Below, piece after piece: positions 54,936 through 64,000 of a stretch of 64,000 nt of DNA (within the stretch, counting starts at the first letter, position 1; every line of letters starts with the position of its first letter). The translations under genes and the position numbers were made by a program. The DNA comes from Gillisia sp. CAL575 (GTDB taxonomy: Bacteria; Bacteroidota; Bacteroidia; Flavobacteriales; Flavobacteriaceae). The DNA lies in NCBI RefSeq assembly GCF_000403785.1, contig NZ_APHJ01000021.1:558001-622000 (forward strand), written 5' to 3'. The notes under the pieces were generated by a model, which was not told where the DNA came from, did not search any database, and was given only the letters and a program-made list of their open reading frames with translations.

Positions 54936-55436
54936 TTATTTTAAGGTAACATCTGCTAACATATCCTCAACCAACTTGTGTTGTTTCTCTGTAGTAGATA
55001 GTTGTTCACGAATTACTTTTTCTGCGATCTCAATAGATAAAGTTGCAACTTGATTTTTAAGGTCAACCATCGCTGCATTTTTCTCATTCTCGATAATTAT
55101 CTGAGCGTTTGCTACAATCTTATCTGCTTTAGCTTGAGCTTCTTCAGTTGCTTCAAGAACTACTTTCTCTTTTAATTCACGAGCTTCTTTAAGCATTTCA
55201 TCTCTTTGAGCTCTTGCTTCATTCAATAATTTCTCATTATCAGCATGAAGATTCTGCATTTCCTTTCTTGCATTCTCCGCAGAAAGTAAAGCGTCTTTAA
55301 TTCCTTCTTCACGACTATGCAATGAGTCTAAAATTGGTTTCCAAGCAAATTTCCTTAGAAGCAATATTAGCACCACAAGTACCATTGTTTGCCAGAAGAA
55401 TAACCCAAAAGAAAAATCATTTATTAACTTTTCCAT
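54936..55436 (-). CDS. atpF: ATP synthase b subunit
   Basis: 166 residues. One N-terminal membrane helix (about 8-27, GLFFWQTMVLVVLILLLRKF), then a long right-handed coiled coil that forms the peripheral stalk. Confidence 0.95.
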   Translation of the reverse strand: MEKLINDFSFGLFFWQTMVLVVLILLLRKFAWKPILDSLHSREEGIKDALLSAENARKEMQNLHADNEKLLNEARAQRDEMLKEARELKEKVVLEATEEAQAKADKIVANAQIIIENEKNAAMVDLKNQVATLSIEIAEKVIREQLSTTEKQHKLVEDMLADVTLK

Positions 55437-55518
55437 ATATCTTTTTTATAAGTAAACTAGTTTTTAAAAATAAAATCAAACTTTGCAACCAACCGTTACA
55501 AAGTTTGATTAGTTTCAA

Positions 55519-55713
55519 TTAAGCGAATAACGCTGCGAATGCAACACCTTCCAATAATGCAGCAACAATAATCATTGCTGTTTGGATTTTACCTGCTGCT
55601 TCTGGCTGACGAGCAATTGCTTCCATCGCGCGACCACCAATCATACCTAGACCGATACCTGCACCAATGATGATAAGACCCTTACCAATCAAACTTACAT
55701 CCATTACTTCCAT
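55519..55713 (-). CDS. atpE: ATP synthase c subunit
   Basis: 64 residues, two helices with the glycine-rich IIGAGIGLGMIGG helix, a polar RQPEAAGKIQ loop and the ion-binding glutamate in LLEGVAFAAL (near residue 55). The ring transports protons; no clear sodium-binding set is seen. A second possible start is MDVSLIG. Confidence 0.95.
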   Translation of the reverse strand: MEVMDVSLIGKGLIIIGAGIGLGMIGGRAMEAIARQPEAAGKIQTAMIIVAALLEGVAFAALFA

Positions 55714-55758
55714 AAACTACTTTGTTAAAAATTAAACTTACTTATTGATAAAATTTTT

Positions 55759-56895
55759 CTAAATAACTGGTATATCATCACTATGATCATTAGGATGATG
55801 ATCGTGATCTTCTACAGCCATTCCAATATACAATGCACTTAACAGGGTGAAAATATACGCCTGCAAAAATGCGACTAATAATTCTATTATTGAAATAAAT
55901 AGAGTAAATCCGAAAAATGCTGGACCTGCTATCCAATTCTGGAATATTACAATAAGTCCTAAAAGACTCATTACAACTACGTGCCCCGCAGTCATGTTAG
56001 CAAACAATCGAATCATCAAGGCAAATGGCTTAGTAAGCATTCCCAAGATCTCGATAGGCATTAAAACTATTTTCATAGGGATTGGCACTCCTGGCATCCA
56101 AAATATATGTTTCCAGTAGTGTTTGTTCCCACTAAACTGAACTATAAAAAATGTTGCTAATGCAAGACAAAAAGTAACAGCGATATTTCCTGTAACATTA
56201 ATTCCTAGCGGTGTTAATCCAAGCAAATTCAGAATAAGAATGAAGAAAAACACAGTTAACAAAAAGCCCATGTATTTTCTATACTTAGGACCAATGTTTG
56301 GCTTAGCAATATCATCTCTAACATATATAACTAAAGGCTCTAAAACTCTTCCAAAACCAGTTGGAATATCCTTGTTCTTGTAAGAAGAAGCTAAACCTTT
56401 AAACATCACAAACATTAGCAAAGAAACCAATAACATCGCTAGAACATTCTTAGTAATAGAAAAATCTAATGGTTTAACATTTGTAGGATAACCATCTTCT
56501 CCGTAGGTAATTGTACCTTCAGAATTGGTTTTGTATATTTTGTTGTGATATAATTTATAGTTCTGTCCGTCTATATTTGCTAAAGTCTCTCCGTGATGAA
56601 ATTCAGAAGAAGAAAATGCTTTTAAACCATTATCCCATAAAATTACTGGCAATGGAAAACCATAATGATCTCCAGTAGCACCATCTGAAAAGAAATTGAA
56701 AGTATGAGAATCCTGTAAGTGATGATCTATATAATTAGCAACTTCTTCTTTTGTATCAACTGCTCCAGGCCCCTCATGAGACTCTAATTCTGTATTCTCC
56801 CCCTGCTCTACTTCGTGATCTTGAGCAAAGGTATTTACAGAAAAAAGTGCTATAAAAACAGCCAATAAAATTCTAACAGTATTATCCTTTTTCAT
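55759..56895 (-). CDS. atpB: ATP synthase a subunit with long N-terminal extension
   Basis: 378 residues. The membrane core (about 150-365) contains the essential stator arginine in ALMIRLFANMTAGH. A signal-like N-terminus (MKKDNTVRILLAVFIALFSV) is followed by about 120 histidine- and glutamate-rich residues that are periplasmic. E. coli AtpB is 271 residues, so the extra length is in this N-terminal part, a feature I know from other Bacteroidota. It has its own promoter. Confidence 0.95.
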   Translation of the reverse strand: MKKDNTVRILLAVFIALFSVNTFAQDHEVEQGENTELESHEGPGAVDTKEEVANYIDHHLQDSHTFNFFSDGATGDHYGFPLPVILWDNGLKAFSSSEFHHGETLANIDGQNYKLYHNKIYKTNSEGTITYGEDGYPTNVKPLDFSITKNVLAMLLVSLLMFVMFKGLASSYKNKDIPTGFGRVLEPLVIYVRDDIAKPNIGPKYRKYMGFLLTVFFFILILNLLGLTPLGINVTGNIAVTFCLALATFFIVQFSGNKHYWKHIFWMPGVPIPMKIVLMPIEILGMLTKPFALMIRLFANMTAGHVVVMSLLGLIVIFQNWIAGPAFFGFTLFISIIELLVAFLQAYIFTLLSALYIGMAVEDHDHHPNDHSDDIPVI

Positions 56896-56928
56896 TCCAG
56901 GTATAGTTTCGGTCTATAAATTTCGGTG

Positions 56929-56957
56929 CAAATGTACACAATTTAAATAAAATTCAA
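56929..56957 (-). promoter_or_regulatory. atpB promoter (TTG-N18-TACATTTG)
   Basis: On the minus strand TTG (56957-56955), an 18-nt spacer and TACATTTG (56936-56929), an exact fit. The start codon is 33 nt downstream. It would allow atpBEFHAG to be expressed apart from the sprE-bactofilin genes upstream. Confidence 0.72.
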
Positions 56958-57002
56958 TCCTAAAAACTTTCAATAAGTTTAAGGACTTTAAATTCAATGT
57001 AA

Positions 57003-57395
57003 CTAACTGTTTTCATTATAGTTAACACTGTTCAAAATTCTAGAAACATAGAAAATTTCAATACCTAAACACAACACAAAAGGGATAAAAAAGAGCAAGA
57101 AGTCGGATTTATTAATTTCAATGTTTTTAGATTTCACTAAAAAATAAAAAAGCACAAATTTAAGCGTGCTAATTCCTAGATATACAAATCCCAGTTTGTC
57201 TTCTAATATCTTTTTAAAAACTAGAATATTCAACATTAATATATACGTAAATGCAAAATTGAAAAGATAGCTAAATTGAATAAGATTAGCTTCTTTATCT
57301 GTAAGGGTGGATTGTATAATATTTATTTGAATTAAATAAGCAAGGCCTAGCAAAAAGCTAATTATAAGCGTGAACTTTAGAAACTTGGAAATCAT
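57003..57395 (-). CDS. Four-helix membrane protein of the ATPase operon
   Basis: 130 residues with four hydrophobic helices (about 8-24, 40-62, 68-88, 98-117), starting MISKFLKFTLIISFLLGLAY. It occupies the place of atpI-type assembly factors and resembles the DUF6168 family as I remember it. It lies 3 bp after the AtpZ-like gene. The role is inferred from position: Fo assembly or c-ring insertion. Confidence 0.65.
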   Translation of the reverse strand: MISKFLKFTLIISFLLGLAYLIQINIIQSTLTDKEANLIQFSYLFNFAFTYILMLNILVFKKILEDKLGFVYLGISTLKFVLFYFLVKSKNIEINKSDFLLFFIPFVLCLGIEIFYVSRILNSVNYNENS

Positions 57396-57398
57396 TAA

Positions 57399-57641
57399 TT
57401 ATTTATTGAGGCTTTTTAATTGTTTTAAAACGATATATAAAGAGGCAGCAACTCCAAATAATACAAAACCAATAGTGAACCAATTTTTATTAGACGGGTA
57501 TCTCTCATCTAACTTTTTGCCTACCCAAGCACAAGCAAAGATAGTTCCACCCATTTGAAAGGCAATTCCTGAAAAGATCGCCCAATTTCTAAGCTGACCG
57601 TTCTTCTCGTTTTCCTTCTTTTCTTCCTTCTTTTCTTCCAT
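57399..57641 (-). CDS. AtpZ/AtpI-type small membrane protein
   Basis: 80 residues: a K/E-rich N-terminus (MEEKKEEKKENEKNGQL) and two helices (about 19-39 and 50-71) with FQMGGTIFACAWVGKKLDE, the AtpZ-like motif. These small proteins accompany Fo genes and help assembly or ion transport. The first 53 nt overlap the bactofilin gene in another frame. Confidence 0.8.
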   Translation of the reverse strand: MEEKKEEKKENEKNGQLRNWAIFSGIAFQMGGTIFACAWVGKKLDERYPSNKNWFTIGFVLFGVAASLYIVLKQLKSLNK

Positions 57642-58017
57642 TTTGTAGAGATTTTACAGCACCTTTCATTGTACATGTAGCATTAAAAGAAGCACCAGGT
57701 TCAATAGATAATTTTCCTGCATTCACTTCTCCATCAATAACAGCACTAGACCTTAGAGATAAAGTTTCTTCAACGTTCAATTTCCCATCAAAAGATCCTT
57801 CAAAATCGGCATTTTTGCAAATTAGATCTCCTTTTATGAAACCTCCTTTGCTAATAACCACTTTTCCAGAAGTAGATAAATTACCAATAAGGCTTCCTTC
57901 TATTCTAAAACCTCCTTTGGCTTCAATATCTCCAGTAATTACGGTTCCTGCTGATATTCTATTTTGCTCTTTACTGGTTTCTGTTTTATCTTTTGATTTT
58001 GTAGGGCTTTTAAACAT
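57589..58017 (-). CDS. Bactofilin (polymer-forming cytoskeletal protein)
   Basis: 142 residues. A beta-helical bactofilin core (about 22-125: ISAGTVITGDIEAKGGFRIE, then GKVVISKGGFIKGDLICKNA) flanked by lysine-rich, disordered tails (N: SKDKTETSKEQN; C: GRKEGRKEGKREERSA). Bactofilins form filaments that localise envelope proteins. It follows sprE by 4 bp and overlaps the AtpZ-like gene by 53 bp. Confidence 0.9.
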   Translation of the reverse strand: MFKSPTKSKDKTETSKEQNRISAGTVITGDIEAKGGFRIEGSLIGNLSTSGKVVISKGGFIKGDLICKNADFEGSFDGKLNVEETLSLRSSAVIDGEVNAGKLSIEPGASFNATCTMKGAVKSLQNGRKEGRKEGKREERSA

Positions 58018-58021
58018 AGAT

Positions 58022-60586
58022 CTAGGGTTCTTGTTTATTAATTAATTCTTTGTAGGCATCCAGGTTTTTCTTCAGCTGAATTACTCTGTAATTTTCTGAA
58101 GAAATTATATCTGGGATAATCTCGACGTTATATTTCTTATTGGTATTCAGCAATTCTGCAAAACCTTCTGCTTTGCTTAAAGTATCCACTCCATGAATTA
58201 CCACAAAAAAGAGCTTATTATTGTAGACATCTTGAGAAACAGATAATCCTGCATAATCTAAATCTAAAATAGCTTTTTCGAGTACTTCTTTTAAATCACT
58301 TATCTTTTGCTCTTCTGTAATTTCAAGCGAATAAACTAACTTAAAATTGCTTGTGGCACTGCTATTAATTTCTAATTTGCTCTTCTCCATTTCAGGAATT
58401 GCAGTATTTAACAATTCTAAAGCAGTAATTCCTTCCTGAGTTTGAGGATAGTTACCTGCAATTAAAGATAATTGTTCTTTATAAGCATTCACTCCATAAA
58501 TTCTTCCCATGACTCTAGCCCTTAGTAATTCAATTTTCGGTAGTAATTCTTCTTCAGGATATTCATCTATATAAAGCTTTGACTCTTCTATCACCTCTAA
58601 AAATTCTGATTTTTCAAAAAGATCATAAAGTTTCCTGTACTTATTTTCAGCTTCATCTTCTCTAGCTATGGCTAGATCTGGATTATTAATTCTAGAGGCA
58701 TATCTTGAATCTGGAAATTCAGTTAAGACAACTTGCTTAAATCTTTCTGCTTCTGAATTATTTCCTCTTTCAAGGTTTATTCTATATAAATAATAATTTG
58801 CAGGAATTACTAAACGTTCCTCTTCCGTGAAACCTAATAAGGCTGTAAGTTTTTCTGAAGCCAGGTCTGGTTTATTGTATTTCTCCTTATAAATTAATCC
58901 TAAGCTGTAATAGGCATCATTCCGCTCTTTCTCTATTTCCAAAATCTGAAGCGGATCACTTGGAATTTGGTCCAGATAGGATTGGGCTGAAAATTTAGGA
59001 TTATTAGAAATAATAAGTCCTGAAACCTCATCTATTCTATTGTTATCTATGCTAGCAAAACTGCTCGAATTTAACCTCCAATTATCGTTTAATTCTCTTG
59101 GACCCCAAGTTCTAACAAAATTTTCTAAGCCTGAGGAAACCCTTCGTGGATTATAAAAATAAAAAGTGTTCGCAATATCATTTCCCCCTATCGCAGGTGG
59201 TGCTCCTGGAGTGTTTCGGGAAGAAGGTGCTGCGGGTTGCACAGTTTCTGGGATTGCTCCCTCTTTAGCCTCGGCTATAGCAGATTCCTTTAATCCTTCA
59301 GCATATCTGGTAAAATAATCTACACGTTCGGTTTCTGGCATTGCCACAAAGCGTAGGATGCTGTCATTTTTCTCTACTATGCTTTCATAAAAAATCACCT
59401 CCTTAAGGTTATCTCGCTTGCGTTCAACAAAGAAATAATCTCGTGAAGTATTTGGAATCTTGGTTAAAGTACTATCATAATAAGCACTAGCCTCTCTATA
59501 CAAAGCTTTATCGAAATTTATATTTCCCAGCGTTTCATAATTCAGGGAAATTAAATAATTATCTCTGGAAGGTTCTCTAAGAGATTTATTATAATATGAG
59601 GTTGCAAGCTGAGTAGAATCTATATGACTGTAATATTCGGCTAACTGAAAATAGATTTTATCCAGAAAAGGTCTGTTTTCACGATTCTCTTCCATTTCCT
59701 TCAACCTCGCTAGCAATACTGAAGATTCTTCAGTTTTAAAATTGAAGTTTCTAGTCTTTTCAATTTGAGCATTCACTAAATATTCTCTTGGGCTTTTTCT
59801 GTTAAGCTCTATTACCTCATCAAACGCATAATTAGCACTATCTCTTTGTACTAATAAATTATAAAGTTGTCCTTGGATGTAATAATAACGGCCTTTTTCG
59901 TCATTATTACTCGTAAATTTTGCCGCCGTTCTAATAGGTACAACAGCACTATCTAGGTGATTGATATTGATATAAGCCTGTGCCAACATCGCACTGGCAT
60001 CTGCTTTATCTTGGTGCTTTAAAGACTCAAATTCAAGAATTCTTTTTAAATTCTTTATTGCCAGTTTATTATTTTGAAGTCGGATATTGGTTTTTTCCCT
60101 CCAGATCTGCGCGTGATTTATTGTATTACTAGCAGGATATTTATGCAGGATATAATTAAAGGCTTCTAATGCGGGGAAAAATCGTTGATCAAAATAACGA
60201 GCTTTACCAAGCATTAAATAAGCTTCATCTATTTGTGGATTTTTTTCTTTGCCTTCAATAAGCATAGAATGTTTTTGAATAGCCTTAGTTGCTTTTTCTT
60301 CAGCAAGCCTAAAAGATTCATTTTTCACCGTTCCAGGCAAAGAGATCTCTTCAGAAATTTGCATTCTTTCCACAGGCAGAATATCCCAGAAATTCTCGTT
60401 GTAAGAAGCTGCAACTTCCTGCTTCCCTTGCTCTAGAGCAAGTCCGCCATTATAAAGAATATTATATTCTGTGCCTACAGCATGCCAACCCCTGTTAATA
60501 AACTTATCTTTTTTCCTGGAACAACCAGAAATTGCAATCACCAAAAAAAGGCAACCAAATACGTGTGTAAATCTATTCAAAATCAA
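58022..60586 (-). CDS. sprE: Type IX secretion lipoprotein SprE/PorW
   Basis: 854 residues. Lipobox AISGC with Cys near residue 22, then RKKDKFINRGWHAVGTEYNI, a hallmark of SprE/PorW, and many TPR motifs along the length. It is required for gliding and type IX secretion in F. johnsoniae and probably links the secretion machine to other periplasmic parts. First gene of the leftward unit with the bactofilin and the ATPase genes. Confidence 0.88.
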   Translation of the reverse strand: MILNRFTHVFGCLFLVIAISGCSRKKDKFINRGWHAVGTEYNILYNGGLALEQGKQEVAASYNENFWDILPVERMQISEEISLPGTVKNESFRLAEEKATKAIQKHSMLIEGKEKNPQIDEAYLMLGKARYFDQRFFPALEAFNYILHKYPASNTINHAQIWREKTNIRLQNNKLAIKNLKRILEFESLKHQDKADASAMLAQAYININHLDSAVVPIRTAAKFTSNNDEKGRYYYIQGQLYNLLVQRDSANYAFDEVIELNRKSPREYLVNAQIEKTRNFNFKTEESSVLLARLKEMEENRENRPFLDKIYFQLAEYYSHIDSTQLATSYYNKSLREPSRDNYLISLNYETLGNINFDKALYREASAYYDSTLTKIPNTSRDYFFVERKRDNLKEVIFYESIVEKNDSILRFVAMPETERVDYFTRYAEGLKESAIAEAKEGAIPETVQPAAPSSRNTPGAPPAIGGNDIANTFYFYNPRRVSSGLENFVRTWGPRELNDNWRLNSSSFASIDNNRIDEVSGLIISNNPKFSAQSYLDQIPSDPLQILEIEKERNDAYYSLGLIYKEKYNKPDLASEKLTALLGFTEEERLVIPANYYLYRINLERGNNSEAERFKQVVLTEFPDSRYASRINNPDLAIAREDEAENKYRKLYDLFEKSEFLEVIEESKLYIDEYPEEELLPKIELLRARVMGRIYGVNAYKEQLSLIAGNYPQTQEGITALELLNTAIPEMEKSKLEINSSATSNFKLVYSLEITEEQKISDLKEVLEKAILDLDYAGLSVSQDVYNNKLFFVVIHGVDTLSKAEGFAELLNTNKKYNVEIIPDIISSENYRVIQLKKNLDAYKELINKQEP

Positions 60587-60685
60587 TAAGTTCTTGATAT
60601 TATAAATAACAGAAGTGCTTTACATTTAGTATGCTAAAATACGTTTCTTTTTAGATATTGTTAAGTTTGTAAAGTGATCTAAAAA

Positions 60686-61405
60686 CTAAACTTCTTCTTT
60701 CAAAGTTAAATCCTTCGAGAAATAAGTTTCTAATTCATCTAAAGTAGCTGTAGATGTCATAAGATCTTTTACAAGATCTCCTTTATCTAGGACAACAATC
60801 CTTTCACAAACTTCTGTAATATGAATAAGATCATGACTAGAAATCAAAATAGTAGTTTCTTTTTGGGCGGTAAGATCTTTAATAATCTTTTTAAGTCTTA
60901 TTTGAGTAGTTGGATCTAGATTTGCAAATGGTTCATCTAAAATTATCACTTTTGGGCTTCCTATAAGAGCTGCAACAATTCCCACTTTCTTCTGATTTCC
61001 TTTGGAAAGATCTCTCAAATACTTCCGTTTTCCAAGAATTTCATCATGAAAAAAGTCCTCAAAGGTTAAAAGAAGTGCATCTACATCAGCTTTGTTTTGC
61101 TTCCGAAGGTCTCCAATAAAATAGAAGTATTCCTCAGGAGTTAGATATCCTATCAAAAAACTTTCATCAATAAAAGAACTTGTAAACTCTTTCCATTCTT
61201 CATTTTGGCTCACGGTAATTTCGTGATTAAAAATGTTTCCTGTTGTTGGCTGAATAAGATCTAACAACATGCTAAAAAATGTAGTTTTTCCTGCACCGTT
61301 ATTTCCTACCAATCCCAGACTTTGACCTGTAGGAATATCCAAATGTCCTATATTTAGAACCTTGGTTCCATTGTATACTTTTGTAAGATTTGTTGCTGTG
61401 ATCAT
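60686..61405 (-). CDS. ABC transporter ATP-binding protein
   Basis: 239 residues from the ATG at 61405 (MITATNLTKVYNGTKVLNIG). Walker A GNNGAGKT (34-41), signature LSKGNQKKVGI and Walker B VIILDEPFANLD are all present. It drives the permease encoded just upstream; a start 39 nt earlier would overlap that gene. Confidence 0.92.
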   Translation of the reverse strand: MITATNLTKVYNGTKVLNIGHLDIPTGQSLGLVGNNGAGKTTFFSMLLDLIQPTTGNIFNHEITVSQNEEWKEFTSSFIDESFLIGYLTPEEYFYFIGDLRKQNKADVDALLLTFEDFFHDEILGKRKYLRDLSKGNQKKVGIVAALIGSPKVIILDEPFANLDPTTQIRLKKIIKDLTAQKETTILISSHDLIHITEVCERIVVLDKGDLVKDLMTSTATLDELETYFSKDLTLKEEV

Positions 61406-61415
61406 GTTTGTGATT

Positions 61416-62900
61416 TTATTCGCCAGATTGTTTAAAACCTTCAATCATGGCATATTTTTGTCTATTATAACGTTGTGCAATAAAGCTGATAGCCCGATTT
61501 CTTAGTATTAAGCCTATTATTCCCAGACCCAATAATACTGACACTGCAGTTTCAAAAGAAATGAACTTATTGATAATCCAGAAAATAAACAATGGCATTA
61601 GCAAAAGAGGAAGTCCTACTATCCACTGTGTGGCTCCCATTCCTTGGTAATTCATGAACGGACTTTTATCCAAGTCTATCTTTTTTCTATTGAAAGAACC
61701 TGCATAAAGTAAAATGGGAATATTGACTCCTATATTATAAATTGCGCATATTATATTGATTAAAAAAATCTTCCAACCATAGTACAAATAAGGGGTTGAA
61801 AGAATTGCTAATACCACTACGCTAAAGGTTATTAATCCTGCTTTAGCTGTTAAATATTTTTTTAACGGAATATTCTGTGCCATTATAAGCGGATAATAAC
61901 CTGCATCCCAAGCAGGAATGAACTGTCCAAAATTGATCATAAAAATACCAGTTATAAAAATCCCCACAAAAACAAAGAACGCCGGCAACTCTTGATAAGT
62001 ATCATTACCATAAAAGATAAGGCCATAAGCCAAAAATAAAATAGATATGTATACAGTTGTTTTAGGTCTTTTATTCCGCCAGATCATTTTTAGATCTAAT
62101 TGCAGGTAAGGCGCTATATCTCCAAATCTTTTTGTCCAAAGGAATTCATTGGTATTAGCAGCCTTAATTTCATCTTTTAAAGAGGCATCCAGATAAAATT
62201 TACTTTCTAAATCTTTCTGGTTCCACTTATAAAATATAGCTACTATCAGAATAGAAATAAGCGCAAGTATTGGAAATTCCAGAATCGCATTAAGCCCTTT
62301 TCCAAACCACACAATACTCTCAAAAATCTTTAAATAATCTAGGGATGCTATCACGACAATTCCAACAACTACAGGAATAAGTGCTTTTATATTATCTGTG
62401 AAGTTCTTTTTAATAATAAAATTTGCATAATTCACAGAAAGCGTAAGCCCTATCATAGCGATCATCCATGCAATTATTGCTCCTGTGCTAAAGGTTTGTT
62501 TATAAATATTATAGATTCCAAAGGGAATGATAATAAGCAAGGGAAGAAAATTGAAGAAAGAGTAGAGAGATTTTAAAAGCACGACATTCACCACTTTCCG
62601 TTTTTTAATAGGTAAGAGCATCAATGGTTTTATATCTAGAATGGGTAAATTTTGAAGTAAAAACCTATATGCTAACTCCAGAACTAGCCACACTAAAATA
62701 AACCTGTTAACTAAATATAAAGGTTCTTCTCCAGGGAAATATTTTATAATAAGAGGATACAGCCCAATACCAAACATTAAAAATGCAACAATAAAATACA
62801 AGGCTAAAAACCCCATTAGAATTTTGAGGCCAATACTCTTGCCTAAGCTTGCCGATCTAAAAAATGATTTCCACTCTAGCGAGAATAAGCGCTTGAACAT
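61416..62900 (-). CDS. DUF5687 ABC-2-type permease
   Basis: 494 residues, about 12 transmembrane helices, beginning MFKRLFSLEWKSFFRSASLG. It matches DUF5687-type permeases that accompany a single ATPase in Bacteroidota. The stop precedes the ATPase start by 10 bp. The exported substrate is unknown. Confidence 0.82.
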   Translation of the reverse strand: MFKRLFSLEWKSFFRSASLGKSIGLKILMGFLALYFIVAFLMFGIGLYPLIIKYFPGEEPLYLVNRFILVWLVLELAYRFLLQNLPILDIKPLMLLPIKKRKVVNVVLLKSLYSFFNFLPLLIIIPFGIYNIYKQTFSTGAIIAWMIAMIGLTLSVNYANFIIKKNFTDNIKALIPVVVGIVVIASLDYLKIFESIVWFGKGLNAILEFPILALISILIVAIFYKWNQKDLESKFYLDASLKDEIKAANTNEFLWTKRFGDIAPYLQLDLKMIWRNKRPKTTVYISILFLAYGLIFYGNDTYQELPAFFVFVGIFITGIFMINFGQFIPAWDAGYYPLIMAQNIPLKKYLTAKAGLITFSVVVLAILSTPYLYYGWKIFLINIICAIYNIGVNIPILLYAGSFNRKKIDLDKSPFMNYQGMGATQWIVGLPLLLMPLFIFWIINKFISFETAVSVLLGLGIIGLILRNRAISFIAQRYNRQKYAMIEGFKQSGE

Positions 62901-62996
62901 AATAGTTTGTGTTTATATATAGAAGTGTGGAAATTTACCAATTTGTTACAAATAAAAAAGGATAGACTTTGTATTTTTACAGCCAAATTGAATGTT

Positions 62997-64000
62997 ATGA
63001 ATAAATTTTATAGCCTAAATATAAAAGAAATTATCCGCGAAACAGAACAAGCGGTTAGTTTATCTTTTGAGGTGCCAGAAAATCTTAAAGAGATTTTTTC
63101 TTTTAAAGCAGGTCAATATATCACTCTTAAAACAAACATAGATGGAAAAGAAGTCCGTAGAGCCTACTCTCTATGTTCTGCTCCTAATACAAACGAATAT
63201 AAAGTTACGGTTAAAGAAGTTAAGGGTGGAACTTTTTCTGCTTTAGCAAATAACAAACTGAAAGTTGGAGACGTTTTAGAAGTGCATCCGCCAGAAGGAA
63301 AATTTATTTTTGAGCCTAGTAATTCCAAACATAACTACGCTGCTTTTGTTGCCGGAAGTGGAATTACTCCTGTATTATCTATTATTAAAACGGTACTTAC
63401 TAAGGAAACCGAAAGTAAATTCGTTTTAGTATATGGAAACAAAACTCCAGATGACACTATTTTCTTCAAAGAACTATTAGAGCTTCAATTAGAATATCCA
63501 GAAAGATTATTTATTGAATTTGTTTACAGTAGAACTCAAGAAGAGAATGCTCATTTCGGAAGAATTGAAAACAGTACAGTAAACTACGTACTGAAAAATA
63601 AATTTGACGCTTTAAACTTCGAAAAATTCTATTTGTGCGGTCCAGAAGTCATGATTGATAGTGTTTCTGAAGTCATGTTGGAAAATGGAATAGAAAAAGA
63701 AAAGATCTTATTCGAGCTTTTTACTTCTAGCGATTCTGGAGAAATTGAAGCCAATTTAGAAGGTCAAACAAAACTTACGGTGTTGGTAGACGATGAGGAA
63801 ACCACTTTTTCTATGAACAAAAAAGATACTGTTCTAGATGCAGCCCTAGAGAAAGACTTGGATGTTCCTTATTCATGTCAAGGTGGAATTTGCAGCAGCT
63901 GTATCGCAAGAATTACTGAAGGAAAAGCTGAGATGGCAAAAAATCAAATCTTAACAGATAGCGAGATCGAAGAAGGTTTAATTCTTACTTGTCAAGCACA
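62997..64000 (+). CDS. Ferredoxin--NADP reductase-like flavoprotein with 2Fe-2S domain (PaaE-like), 3' end missing
   Basis: The frame opens at the ATG at 62997 (MNKFYSLNIKEIIRETEQAV) and runs past the window end with 334 full codons seen. FAD-binding RAYSLCSAP (about 57-65), an NAD-binding FVAGSGITPVLSIIK segment and a plant-type ferredoxin domain with CQGGICSSC near residue 300 and the last Cys in LTCQ are present. It moves electrons from NADPH to an oxygenase or desaturase. It may be the electron donor of an oxygenase elsewhere. A weak -7-like TATTTTTA lies at 62972-62979. Confidence 0.88.
   Translation, partial: MNKFYSLNIKEIIRETEQAVSLSFEVPENLKEIFSFKAGQYITLKTNIDGKEVRRAYSLCSAPNTNEYKVTVKEVKGGTFSALANNKLKVGDVLEVHPPEGKFIFEPSNSKHNYAAFVAGSGITPVLSIIKTVLTKETESKFVLVYGNKTPDDTIFFKELLELQLEYPERLFIEFVYSRTQEENAHFGRIENSTVNYVLKNKFDALNFEKFYLCGPEVMIDSVSEVMLENGIEKEKILFELFTSSDSGEIEANLEGQTKLTVLVDDEETTFSMNKKDTVLDAALEKDLDVPYSCQGGICSSCIARITEGKAEMAKNQILTDSEIEEGLILTCQA

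Overview
The window is an AT-rich chromosomal segment of a marine- or soil-type member of the Flavobacteriaceae (phylum Bacteroidota), perhaps close to Gramella, Gillisia or Salegentibacter. That placement is an inference from gene content and protein sequence, without a database search. Evidence includes the gliding and type IX secretion genes gldH and sprE/porW, a complete Bat aerotolerance operon, a split F1Fo-ATPase operon lacking atpD and atpC, a TonB receptor with a DUF4249 lipoprotein partner, and promoters of the Bacteroidota form TTG-N(17-23)-TAnnTTTG. I see no prophage, insertion sequence, CRISPR array, tRNA or rRNA.

Layout. 1-7.9 kb: end of a LysM/BON protein gene, gpsA, a DMT-family transporter, a pheS cluster with two small proteins of unknown function, cvpA, and a carbonic anhydrase plus SulP transporter pair that may take up and interconvert bicarbonate. 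8.0-17.1 kb: an eight-gene leftward operon moxR, DUF58, an extra BatD-like protein, batA, batB, batC, batD, batE. 17.3-24 kb: a DUF4382 lipoprotein, a short-chain dehydrogenase, an AlbA-type protein with a phosphatase, an acyl-ACP desaturase, and scoA/scoB separated by a broken four-helix-bundle gene. 24-29.3 kb: a class A penicillin-binding protein, gldH, a RicT/PSP1 protein and trhO. 29.4-38 kb: recA, a lipoprotein, an ECF sigma factor with a membrane-anchored barrel protein, plsC, trpS, dprA, an HU-SPOR protein and a thioesterase. 38-44.5 kb: a leftward envelope operon (flippase, dut, nucleotidyltransferase, TPR protein, DUF4292 lipoprotein, EnvC-like protein). 45.2-51.6 kb: a rightward outer-membrane locus with an STN-type TonB receptor, a DUF4249 lipoprotein and a macroglobulin-like protein. 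51.8-60.6 kb: sprE/porW, a bactofilin and the ATP synthase genes, all leftward. 60.7-64 kb: an ABC exporter pair and a PaaE-like reductase cut by the window end.

Most of this is ordinary core genome. The observations most worth following are: (a) a four-helix-bundle (S23-type) reading frame inserted between scoA and scoB, interrupted by one in-frame TAA and bracketed by short inverted and tandem repeats; (b) an apparent small transcription unit between the divergent genes trhO and recA, ending in a strong terminator; (c) the 45.2-51.6 kb outer-membrane locus, whose substrate is unknown; (d) an identical 30-nt palindromic terminator present twice, and REP-like palindromes. I did not find a clear new defence or mobile system.
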